A DNA stretch of 64,000 bases from Isoetes taiwanensis (taxonomy: Eukaryota; Streptophyta; Lycopodiopsida; Isoetales; Isoetaceae): assembly GCA_021234155.1 (NCBI GenBank), contig JAJEKV010000039.1, positions 13,279,156 to 13,343,155 of the forward strand, in the 5' to 3' direction. Made by a program: the position numbers and the translations under genes. Positions 52,947-62,479 of the stretch are shown here, piece after piece. How positions within the stretch are numbered: the stretch's first letter is position 1; every line of letters begins with the position of its first letter. Below the pieces are notes generated by a model. That model was not told the origin of the DNA and ran no database searches. It saw nothing but the letters and a program-made list of their open reading frames with translations.

Positions 52947-54106
52947 TTAGGGCCTCTCTTTACGGATCCTCCTCGCCAGATGCAGGTCCTTCGATATCAC
53001 CGTCACCCGCTTGACGTGGATTGCGCAGAGGTTGCCTTCCTCGAAGAGCTGGACCAGCTCTGCCTCTGATGCCTCCTGCAGGGCCCGGACCATCAAGGGT
53101 GTCACTCTGTAGTTTGTCCTGAACTCCTGCATAATCTCCCGAAGGAGCCGCTCGAACGACGCCTTCTTGATGAGGAGATTATTGCACTGTTGGAAGTGCA
53201 TAATCTCCCGAAAAACTCGGGCATGCCTTGAATTAGGTCCATGGTGGACCTTCTTCGGCGGCTCCGGTCTTGGTGGTAGCGGCTTGGGCTGGTTCTTCGT
53301 CTGCCCACCCTTAACGTACTTTTGTACGTTTTGCTTGCAGTACCAATCATTGTACCTCTTCCACCGGCGGAGGTTTGGTACACCTTTTTACGACGCTGGA
53401 ATTCATGATCTTGTTTTAACATGAATTCCCACTCGCCCACCTTCTGCTTCTTTATCACCTTCGGTGGCTTGGGCCACTTCGGGTATGGTGGGCGAGCATC
53501 TGGGTTTGAGGGTTCCTCAGCATCTCCTTCGGGCTCTTCTTCCGTATGCCCGGCTGCTTCACTCTCCTTCTCTTCCTCTTCTTCCTCCTCCTCATCGGTG
53601 GGGTCCTGACGAGGTTCTTCAATATGGACCGTCCCCCTTGGACGGTCCTGGTCCCTTTTGGACCTCTTCTCCCTCCTTCTTGCTTCTTTCTCCCTCTCCC
53701 TCTTCTTTCTCGTGGCCCTCTCCTCTGGCCATTCAGTCACCTTCTCCTTGCCTTTCTTCTTTTTGGAGGTGCCAACCTCCTCCTGGTGTGGCTACTGCTG
53801 CTGCTGCTCTTGTTGTTGCTGTTGCTCTTGGTCCTGCTGCGGCTGCTGGTGCTCTTGCTCCTCCTCCTGATCGGACAGAGGACCGAAGTGGATGGTCTCG
53901 TCCATCCGCTGCGTCTCCACGGAGGAGCTGCTCTGGGCCTCCTCCTGGGAGGCGTGGAAGGTCTCGTCCGTAGAGCTGGACGGCTCCTCCTCCCTTCTCG
54001 GCCGAAGATGCTCGGGGATCTTCTTCCCTGGACCTGCTGCTGCTTCTGCCATTGAGGGTGTGCGCCTTGGGCTAAACTTCCTTGCAGTGCATTTGGTCCT
54101 CGCCAT
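52947..54106 (-). pseudogene. Element B ORF1: histone H3-derived protein with the H3 tail
   Basis: The ATG at 54106 opens MARTKCTARKFSPRRTP, the histone H3 N-terminal tail with A1-R2-T3-K4, T6-A7-R8-K9 kept (Q5 is Cys, S10 is Phe). A long Glu/Gln/Lys/Ser-rich insertion follows, with one in-frame TAG near 53790 (in a CAG run) and a frameshift between about 53370 and 53210. The frame then gives the H3 fold, from [33 protein letters not shown] (53215-53130) through [45 protein letters not shown] to the stop at 52947. The fold is very close to ordinary H3 (FExxNLCAIHxKRVTxxxKDxxLARRIRxER) and lacks the longer CENH3 loop 1. Position (5' of ORF2, gag) is the same as in element A. The capture is certain; a packaging or targeting role is inference. 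Confidence 0.9.
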
Positions 54107-54634
54107 ATCTTAAGGTTAACCAAACTGATTACGTTAAGCTGATTAACAAGGAAGAGGGGTTTAGGCAAGGTTAGAGGGAAAATGGGGTGGCAAGAAGATA
54201 TTTAAAAGGGAAGATGCTCTAGGGAATATTCTCCTGCTATTAATAGCTCTACTAATTAGCCCCCCTTATTAATTATCTCAGTATACCTATTTGTTAGTAT
54301 ATGGTTAATGCTGTATTATACTATAATTTTCGAATTTTTCCTAATGGTTTGAAGTGTTAATTATGAATTTGCGCCATTTTTTACCCGGGTCTCGGATTGG
54401 CATGATTCTTCGACCCATTTTGGGTGAAATCTGATGCTAATGCATAATTTCCACTCCAACTTTACTAGAATGTTAATTTGACTCATTCGTTTCTCCCCAT
54501 TTGACAACTTAGTCTATTCTTACGGGCCCACTACCTAGGAGAAAAAATTTTCCCCTATTTTCGAGGCTATTAGGCCTGTTAGACTACTTACTAGGGACAT
54601 GGTCAGTGCTAGTTCCTGGTCAACCAAGAACATC
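54107..54634 (-). other. Leader of element B, no gene
   Basis: AT-rich untranslated sequence between the primer site and ORF1. A stretch at 54539-54634 (GGAGAAAAAATTTTC...ATGGTCAGTGCT) closely matches element A's leader at 48120-48215, so the two elements share their 5' leader sequence. Confidence 0.6.
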
Positions 54635-54646
54635 GCTCTGATACCA
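54635..54646 (-). promoter_or_regulatory. Primer-binding site of element B (initiator Met-tRNA)
   Basis: TGGTATCAGAGC on minus is the exact 12-base complement of the plant initiator Met-tRNA 3' end, the common primer of gypsy and copia elements. Confidence 0.85.
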
Positions 54647-54950
54647 CCCTACAAAATATACGGCGCCCGACCGTACACTCCGTAGGAAATCCCCCATCCG
54701 GTCCTTCTGTGACGTTCCACGTATTTATACGCCTTTTTGAGTATAAATACATGCATGACACGTCATTATGAATAACTAGTAATGCCCGGCGTTCTTTGTC
54801 GGTCAGAAAGTTATCAACGAACAATGAGAAGAGAGGTCATAATAACTGTGGTGTAAAACCGTTATTGACATCTAATTACATATTCAAGAGGTAGTACATC
54901 GTTACTCATAAGTCATTTCAACATGAAACTTACACACTGAAGATGTAGTA
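54647..54950 (-). repeat. Element B 5' LTR, inner part
   Basis: Begins next to the primer site. CCCTACAAAATATACGGCGC resembles the inner end of element A's LTR (CCCTACTCGTATACGGTGC), and later words (TCCCCCATCCGGTCC) also align. The outer end is not identified; similarity fades after about 54950, so the LTR is truncated or too diverged. Confidence 0.5.
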
Positions 54951-55009
54951 CACCGTTACCAGTCTAAAGGGGCTACAAATTATTGCAATCAAAGACAATG
55001 ATTGATTAA

Positions 55010-55459
55010 TGCCTATATAATATTGTATGAAACTTGACCTATGTAAAACTGTATGAAGCTTGACCAGATACATAGACCTCGCTTAGTTTGTGGAAAACTC
55101 AAAAACATTTATATTCCTCAGGGACTTGCCTATATTATACCTATCATTACAATTTTTTACCATCTTAAGTTCCAAATTTTCATTTGTATATAAACTTTTC
55201 TTATATGTTGAGTCAGAGCAAGTCTATTTTCCATGTATTATAAATATAATGCTAATTAATGCCCTTGTAAACATGTATGAAACTTAACTAAATATATGGA
55301 CAGCTTATTTATCCCCGCTTAATTTGTGCAGAGCTCAAAAACTTTCTCTTTCCCAAGGCTTGCCTATATTATAGCTATCCTTATAGTTTTTGACCATCTT
55401 AAGTTCTAGATTGTTATTTGCATACAAACTTTTCTTATATGTTGTGGAGTCGAGCAGGT
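55010..55459. repeat. About 237-bp tandem duplication, AT-rich
   Basis: Copy 1 about 55010-55222 and copy 2 about 55250-55459 share CTTGCCTATATTATA, GACCATCTTAAGTTC and AAACTTTTCTTATATGTTG in order, with many point differences. No gene is seen from 54950 to 55948. Confidence 0.65.
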
Positions 55460-55948
55460 CCACATCAGCTAATTTATTATATATTGCACTAAAATCATAG
55501 CTTGACCTGCAAAACAATATTAGCTTAACCAATATGTTGTAGACGCAGCAGACGAAATGCACAAACAATCTAGAAAGATTAAATCACAGCATAAAAGATG
55601 AGCAAAGCTATGGCATCATGCAAACACAAAATGTTGTATCATAAATGACATGCATACAAAAAGAAAGCACAACTTTAAAGAAGCTTACAAAAAGCATTTC
55701 TAAAACCCATTCTATTTCACCCTATAGGAAATTTGGGTGACACAGAATTAGAAAGAGTAGCGGATTGGGAATGCCATTATTGCAAAAAGCCATCATCACG
55801 AAAAGCCATCCATGTAACTACTTATATTTTTATTATATGATTTGCTTCAATGAGAGCAGTCTAATGATACCACTTACAATAAAGTTGATTCTTATATTTT
55901 ATCATATAGGTACTGGAAGAACTTGCAGAACTTGCCATAACCTTGCAC

Positions 55949-55961
55949 AACATGAAAAACA
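55949..55961. repeat. LINE target-site duplication, left copy (AACATGAAAAACA)
   Basis: A 13-base match to 59092-59104. Confidence 0.85.
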
Positions 55962-58150
55962 CTAGGTTCTTGAAGGACGAGGACTTCGCCTGGGAGTGTC
56001 GGCGGATTTGGTTTCGCATCTTTCGGGATAACTTCGGGATGTCTGGTATGATAAAGGCTTTAGCGGCTGTTAAGTCATTTGCAAAGTCTTGGGGGAGAAT
56101 GCGGGCGCAGCAGGAGCGTGAGTCCTTAGATGCCTTATATCGTGAGCTGGAAACTCTTAGACGGGGGCCTTCTGACGGCTTTCGTGAGAATGAGATATTG
56201 CGCCTCATTGCAGCGGACGAGTCGAGAAGAGCTGCACAGGCAAGGGTGAAGGCGGGGGTCACTTGGCTGAGGGAAGGCGACACTAATTCCAGAATGTTCT
56301 TCAGGGCAGCTCGACAGAAGAAATATGCAGCATCAATGTCGTCGTTGAAGTTGCCCGATGGTCGGGTTTTGCAGTTGCCTGCGGAAATCAAAGAGTTCGC
56401 ATTTCAGCACTTCTCTCACTTTTTCGTGAAAGGACGTTTCCATCGCGGACGCCTTAGAAGAAGTTGTTGTCAGCAAGATCTCCTGTAAGATCTCGACTGA
56501 GCAACGTCAGGCGTTGCAGCTGCCACTCACTAAACAGGATCTGGAGGAGGCTTGTCGCGCTTTGGCTCCCCACAAATGCCCTGGCCTGGACGGCATCCCC
56601 ATTGAGTTTTTCAAGGAGTATTGGGAGTGGCTAGGGGACTCTTGTTACAGACGGCGTACCAAGATCTCTTGGGTGCGGATGCTCTAGACTATAGACTCAA
56701 CACGGTCTGCATCTCCTTAATTCCCAAGGTGAAAAATCCGTGTCTATCATCGATCAAGGCCCGACACGCTTGTTATCCTCTCGTATATAAGATAATTCGC
56801 GGCGGCCCTTTCCATGAGGCTTCACCGGGTCCTGCAGGAGGCTATTAATCCAATGCAATCGGGGTTCATTCCAGCCGCCAAATTCTTAATAATGTTGCAA
56901 AATGCTTTTGAGGGTGTACATTGGGCACGGAAAATGTCAGTCACGGATAGTCTATCCGGTCGGATTTTGGCAAAGGCGTATGATGTCATTCCGGGGATTT
57001 CTTGAAGAGAATGATGCCGGCCTTGGGGGTGTGGAGAGAGCTTTACCGCCGCAAGCTTTGAAACTCCTTACTTCAGCTAGAGCCTCGTACTCGCCATGGT
57101 GAGTCTTCTCCGATCTTCGGGTTGGTCGGGAATTCGCCAGGGGTTGCCCAACCGGTCGTGCACTTATTCACCATTGTTGCGGAAGCCCTTTCTCGCTTGC
57201 CGCTCTGCTTTGGATGCGGGGTCATAGAAGGTCTCATGATGGCGGATGGCTCGCAACAAATTGGCGGTCCGTAAGATGTCAATTAATCCTTCTTGTTTTT
57301 TGCAAGTCGATGAGGTGAATTTAACAAACACGAAAAGAGTCACTGGACACATTTTCTATTGCTTCCGGTGTTTAATGAATTGACAAAGTGTTCTGGCCGG
57401 TGTCCGTTATCGAGCCGACACACCTCGCCATTTTATCCGGCTTTCCCCGGGCAGTGCGGCTCGCGGGGTAATGGTTCTAGGCTTTTGGGTATCCCGTTTG
57501 GCATGGATATTTCCGCCTCAAGCATCCGGGAGGATATCCCCGTTGGGCTGCGTCGACATCTTAATTGGTGGAAGGGTGGGAAGCTATCAATGGCTGGTAG
57601 AATTACATGCTGGCAAAGTCCGCTTTGTGTTCGACGCATATCTACATGGCATCTATTATTTTAGCGCCGAGAGTAAGATGCGTGAAATTTCCATTATTAT
57701 CCGTAACTTTGTTTGGGGAGGCAATGAGGAAGGCGCGGTGGTCAAGGTTGCGTGGTGGAAGTGTGTGTGCGCCCAAGTCTCAAGGGTGGGTTGGGAATTT
57801 TGGACCCGTCTCTCCATAGCAAGGTCCCATTTCGAAGTTCATTTATGGTATACTTAGGGAGGAGGTTGACTCCCCGGTATGGTAATCGCTCCCTCCAGTC
57901 TGTCATACTCATTGGTTTTTTCATAAGCCATCCGCCTGTGGTAGCGACTCCCGGGCGCTATTTTCGGATATTAAGCCTTACGCCAATGCCTCTCCCTTTA
58001 CGAGGGAGGGTCCGCTATGCATGGGAACAGGTTCGCCCATTATTTGAGATAGATGCCTCGGTACCGCATCCGGTTGACCTCATCGCCATGGTGGATCCCC
58101 TTGCCCGCGGGTGAGCATATATTGGCGTCCTATGGGACCCACGGGTTCAG
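55962..58150 (+). pseudogene. LINE reverse transcriptase part, frameshifted
   Basis: Several frames alternate: 55962-56488, 56500-56640 (LTKQDLEEACRALAPHKCPG), 56700-56800, 56814-57005 (LHRVLQEAINPMQSGFIP, a NPxQxGF-type RT motif), and 57471-57860. The expected catalytic YADD region between about 57000 and 57300 is scrambled or deleted. The protein cannot be made. Confidence 0.75.
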
Positions 58151-58165
58151 CGTAGATGGTCCCAA

Positions 58166-58972
58166 ATGAGGCGTTTCTTCCGATGGGGACTGTATCTTGA
58201 TGGCCGCCATTTTGGCAAAACAAGCTTCGGACAGTTTGGGCTAAAAGAATGCGACATGGTCATCTGGGTCCGTGTGGCGAGTAATCTTCCTTTGCATCCT
58301 CCACAGGGGACGGGTCGGGTATGGCGGTGTGACCCAAGGATTGTGCCTGATAACTTTGTTAAGACTTGTTATGAGCTTCTGGCTATTCAAGATGAATTAC
58401 CTCCCCCGAATGGCTGGGTGTTACAAGTGCCAGGCGATGACTGGGGCCAGATGTGGAAGTGGGTGTGGAATCCAATATCGCCACCCAAGACCCGCACATT
58501 GCTATGGCAAATAGTGCACCGGTCTTTACGGGTAAATACTTGGGTCCACAGGATTAAGCCGTTCATCAGTGAACTATGTCCGATGTGTGGCAGCTCTGCT
58601 GAGACCTTGGAGCACTGCTTGTTTTTATGCGCAGAGATTCAGCATCTTTGGCGGTGGGTTGAGCGTTTGTTTCATACCTCTCTTCAGTGTCAAGAGGTTC
58701 TTTTGGGTATATATCCTAGGAGTTGGCCCCGCGTTAAGAAGCTAGCCTTCCATCTCTGTAAAGCATGGTTGCTCTGGTTTATTTGGAAGAGACGGCGTAT
58801 GAAGGTGTTTAGGAATGAAGAGACGTACCCTGGTATACTCATCCCTCGGCTGAGGTACAGACTTTATCTTTCATACTTGGCCTCCACTCGGAAGGAGCAG
58901 TTTAAGGCAGCGATTTGGCAAAACACTCTTCATATAGTTGATAGTTATGGTGTATTCATCCCGTATGGGTAA
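58166..58972 (+). CDS. LINE ORF2 C-terminus with zf-RVT domain
   Basis: An open frame of 268 codons. Residues 135-205 hold the zinc-binding RT-associated domain seen at the C-terminus of plant LINE and RT-related proteins: WKWVWNPISPPKTRTLLWQIVHRSL, then ELCPMCGSSAETLEHCLFLCAEIQHLWRW (CPMC...H...C). Helices and a basic C-terminus follow. It is intact here, but its RT upstream is dead. Confidence 0.85.
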   Translation: MRRFFRWGLYLDGRHFGKTSFGQFGLKECDMVIWVRVASNLPLHPPQGTGRVWRCDPRIVPDNFVKTCYELLAIQDELPPPNGWVLQVPGDDWGQMWKWVWNPISPPKTRTLLWQIVHRSLRVNTWVHRIKPFISELCPMCGSSAETLEHCLFLCAEIQHLWRWVERLFHTSLQCQEVLLGIYPRSWPRVKKLAFHLCKAWLLWFIWKRRRMKVFRNEETYPGILIPRLRYRLYLSYLASTRKEQFKAAIWQNTLHIVDSYGVFIPYG

Positions 58973-59091
58973 TTGATTTTTGCGGTATCAGGGTTGCTAT
59001 GCAAGCATGCTTGCTTGCGTAGGTGTACCTATATCGCTCTTCATGTACTTCTTTATTGTTAATTAATTAATTTTATCCCTCAAAAAAAAAA

Positions 59092-59104
59092 AACATGAAA
59101 AACA
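59092..59104. repeat. LINE target-site duplication, right copy
   Basis: AACATGAAAAACA; its first two bases are the last two of the poly-A tail. Confidence 0.85.
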
Positions 59105-59154
59105 TGTTGCACAACCTAGCAATTGCCAGTAGCCAATATTACTGAACATCATTA

Positions 59155-59305
59155 AATAACAACAAACTTACTATCAGAACATTGTTAAATAACGACAAAC
59201 TTACTAACAGAACATTGTTAAATAACAACAAACTTACTATCAATGCTATTGGCATAAAAGCAACGTATTATCAATGCTATTGGCATAATAACAACTTATT
59301 ATTAT
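59155..59305. repeat. Short tandem repeats (about 43 bp and about 30 bp units)
   Basis: AACAACAAACTTACTATCAGAACATTGTTAAAT is present about 2.5 times, and TATCAATGCTATTGGCATAA twice. From 59400 to 60660 no gene is seen. A GC-rich patch at 59535-59650 follows TCCTATATTATAAAACCG, which faintly resembles a Helitron 5' end. Confidence 0.55.
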
Positions 59306-60754
59306 CAAGTGCAAACAGTCACAACTTAATGCTCACTCATGCTTTTCAAGCTGTATCACTTTTCATCAATAAAGATTTAAAGCAATGTCATTGCAACTGA
59401 AAGCTCATTGTGCATAATAGATGTTAAATTTGCACTCTGAGTTTGCACTCTAACTTATAGTTAGGGATTTTAAATATTTTAAGCCAATGCAGTTTTCCCA
59501 AGGGTGTGAGGGCATACATCCTATATTATAAAACCGTGGCGTCGGTCTGTCCGCCCGATCGACGCCCGAGATCGCCCCAATGTCCCTGCCCCCCGTCGGA
59601 CGGCGCAGATTTGTCCCTTTGTGCCTCCGCCTTGATCGATGGCTTAGATTGTGCCACATGGATACGTGTGTTTGCAAAGGAAAGGGTGTGACGTCTAAAA
59701 TAATGTTTCGTAAAAGGGGCGACGAAAATCTTAAAATCGAAATGTTGGCCGAAAGGGTGGGACGAGTAACATAGGCATTGGATTTGATTGTATACGCTCC
59801 ATAATGCGAATTGGATTTAGGTTGGTTGCAATCTGGTACCAGGAAAAGGAAATTTGGTAAGATAATATTGCAGGTAAAAGAAGAACATTTGTTTGTTTGC
59901 TGTGTCATTGAGTACAGCTTTTAGAATTTATTCCGAGTATTTCTTTCATTCAGTTGTCGACATTTACTATAAGAGTATTTGCCTCCATTTTCGGCATTCA
60001 GATTTGTCGTTGTGATTGCATGGTAGATTTAGGAGCTCCTGGAACTCCCGCCGTCTTCATTTGATCCTTTGCTGTAAGACTAAATGCTGGGTTTTTTAAT
60101 TTACAGGTCTTGAGCATTTCATATACGAAAGACGGGTGCTACTTTGGAGGTTTTGTGCTGTTGGATGTTTTTGTCTTCTTCATGTCATGTTGTGATAAAA
60201 ACATGTCTGAATAATACATATGAAGGAGCCGCTGTGAGTTGAAGAAAAAGGTATGTTTCTGGGATTCGTTTTTTGTAATTTGCTCTTTGATTTCAGTTTA
60301 TCCATATTATCGACGGTGTAGAATTTATGTTAAAATTACAATTGAGTTTTATTATAACCAAGCTTCCTTTTATTACAACCAAGCTCTTTTATTATAACCA
60401 AATGTTTAGATCTTGCTGAAATTTTAGATACATTTCATGTAATGTACATTAAAGCCGTGATTCTTTTGAATACTTTCTAAGAAATATAGGTTGCAGCCAT
60501 GACATGTTTTTAAGATACTCCTGCGATGTTACATAAAGTGTCACACCATTTACTATCGAATCCAATACCAGAGTATTAAATGTCTCTCTTATCCATAGTC
60601 GTTAATTTATGCCAGAATCTTATATTATAATGTTATAGCGTAAGTATGTCATGAATGAAACCCTAATTTGGATGGTTGAGATCATCCGATTGCATTCGGA
60701 GGTCGAGATTTATCGCACGACTTCCCTCCACCATGATTGGCCATGCTCTAATGT

Positions 60755-62470
60755 CTGAAGAGGAAAGGGAAAAGGAAAAGGGAGGAGAAAATGGCAAAGT
60801 GAAAGGAAAAAAGGCATGGGTAAAATGGAAAGAAAGAAAGGAAAAAAGGAAAGCGAAAAGAGCACGAAAAAGGAAAAGGAAAATAAAGAAAAAAAGGACA
60901 CTATGAAAAGGAGAAGATGGAAAGGATGAGGATAGGAGTAAAAGGGAAGTTGAAAAGGGGATGAGGAAAAGGGTAGAGAAAAGGGAAGGGAAAAGGAAAA
61001 GGAAAAGGAAAAGAAAAGGGAAAGGGGAAAGGAAAAGGTAAAAAGAAAGGGGGAGGAGGAGGGAGTGAAAAGGAACACCGGGAAAGGGGAAGAGTAAAAG
61101 GTGGGGAAAGGAGGAAAAGGGAGGAGATAAAGGCAAAGTGAAAGGCAAAAAGGCACCGGATAAAAGGGAAAAGGAAATAGAAAATAGCACAAAAAAGAGA
61201 AAGGAAAAGTAAGAGAGAAAATAAAGGAAAAAATGACAGTATGAAAAGGAGAAGAGGGAAAGGGTGAGGACAGGAGTAAAAGGGAAGGGAAAAAGGGGAT
61301 GAGGAAAAGGGTAGAGAGAAGGGAAGGGAAAGGGGGAGAGAAAAAAGGTGGGGAAAGGAGAAAAACGGGAGGGAAAAAGGACACGAAAAAAAAGGAAAGA
61401 GAAAAAGGAAGGAGAGAAGGGATGGAAAGGGTAAAAGGAAAAAGCGAGGGGGCAAAAGGGAAAAAGGACATGGGGAAAAGAGGAAGAGAAAAGAAGGAGA
61501 GAAGCGGAAAAATGGAAGAGAAAGGAGGGAGGAAAGGGGAAAGGGAAAAAGAAAAGAACAAATGAGGGAGGAAAGGGAAAGAAAAAGACTACGAGAAAAA
61601 GGGAAGAGGGAAAGGGTGGGCAAAGGGAAGGAATAAATGGCACTGTAAAAAGGGGAAGAGAAATAAAGGGAAGGGAAAAAAAGACAAGGAGGTTGAAAAT
61701 GGAAAAGGCAAACGGAAAAAAAGTGGAAGTAAAATGGAAAAGGCAAAAGGGAAAAAAAAAAGGAGGTAAAATGGAAAATAGAAAGGGGAGGTGAATAAAA
61801 AAGGAAGAGCAAAATAGAAAAAGAAAAAGAGAAGGAAAAAAAGGGAAAAGGAGGGGGAGGAGGGAGACGAGGAAAAAGGTGAAGAAAAGAGAAAAGAGGA
61901 GCGAAAAAAGAGCATGAAAAAATAGAAGAGAAAAGGGACATGGCAAAAAAGGAAGAGGGAAAGGGTGAGGAAAGGGGAAAACCGAAGGAAAAATGGACAT
62001 GGAAAAAAGGAAAGGAAAAGAGGGAAAAGAAAAAAGGAGGGGGAAAAGGAAGACTGAAGGGCTGGGCAAAAGAGGAAAAGGGAAGGGAAAAAGGGGAAAA
62101 AAGAAAAGGTGGGGAGAAGGAAAGGGAAAAGGGAAAAGGGAAAGGAAAGGGGAAAGCAGAAAGGAAAACTTAGAAAGAAGGGCACGAGGAAAAGGGGAAG
62201 AGGGAAATGGGAAAAGAGAGGGGGGAAAGGGCACAAGGAAAGGGAAAAAGGGCAACCACAAATTGGAGAAAAGGGAAGGGAAAAATAGAAAAGGAAAAAT
62301 GGGGAAGCAGAAACAAAGAAGAGAAAAAGAGGAAATGGAATAATGGAAAAAGAAAAAAGTAAATTGAAAAATGTAAAAAGGGAAAAGGGGCAAGGGGGAA
62401 ATAGGAAAAAAAAAATAGTAGACAAAGGCAAAATGAAAAAGGAAAACGGAAAAGATAAGGGGAAGTGCAA
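60755..62470. repeat. 1.7-kb purine tract (AAAAGGGAAAGG type)
   Basis: The plus strand is almost only A and G with irregular AAAAGG/GGGAAAAGG units. The stretch 60755-61130 is partly repeated at about 61130-61330 (shared GGAGATAAAGGCAAAGTGAAAGG and ATGAGGAAAAGGGTAGAGA words). The long frames on minus (Phe/Ser/Pro/Leu-rich, up to 610 codons) are artefacts of this composition, since TAA/TAG/TGA cannot easily arise on the pyrimidine strand. Confidence 0.95.
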
Positions 62471-62479
62471 AATGTGGTC

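Larger units (their letters stand above)
55962..59091 (+). mobile_element. 5'-truncated L1-type LINE, 3.13 kb
   Basis: It starts inside ORF2, after the endonuclease domain, and ends in a 12-base A tail at 59082-59093, flanked by the 13-bp duplication. These are the marks of target-primed insertion with 5' truncation. On plus, the order is an RT N-terminal linker (VTWLREGDTNSRMFFRAARQKK, 56250-56320), an RT start (HKCPGLDGIPIEFFKEYW, about 56570-56630; ISLIPKVKNP), a shortened RT core without a visible YADD, and a zf-RVT C-terminal domain. Confidence 0.9.

Noticed and set aside
53464-54055. Plus-strand frames of 169 codons opposite element B ORF1
   Set aside because: Antisense shadows of the Gln/Glu-rich insertion.
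54708-54718. TGTGACGTTCC as the inner edge of the element B LTR
   Set aside because: It lies about 60 bp from the primer site. Alignment with element A puts the edge next to the primer site at about 54647.
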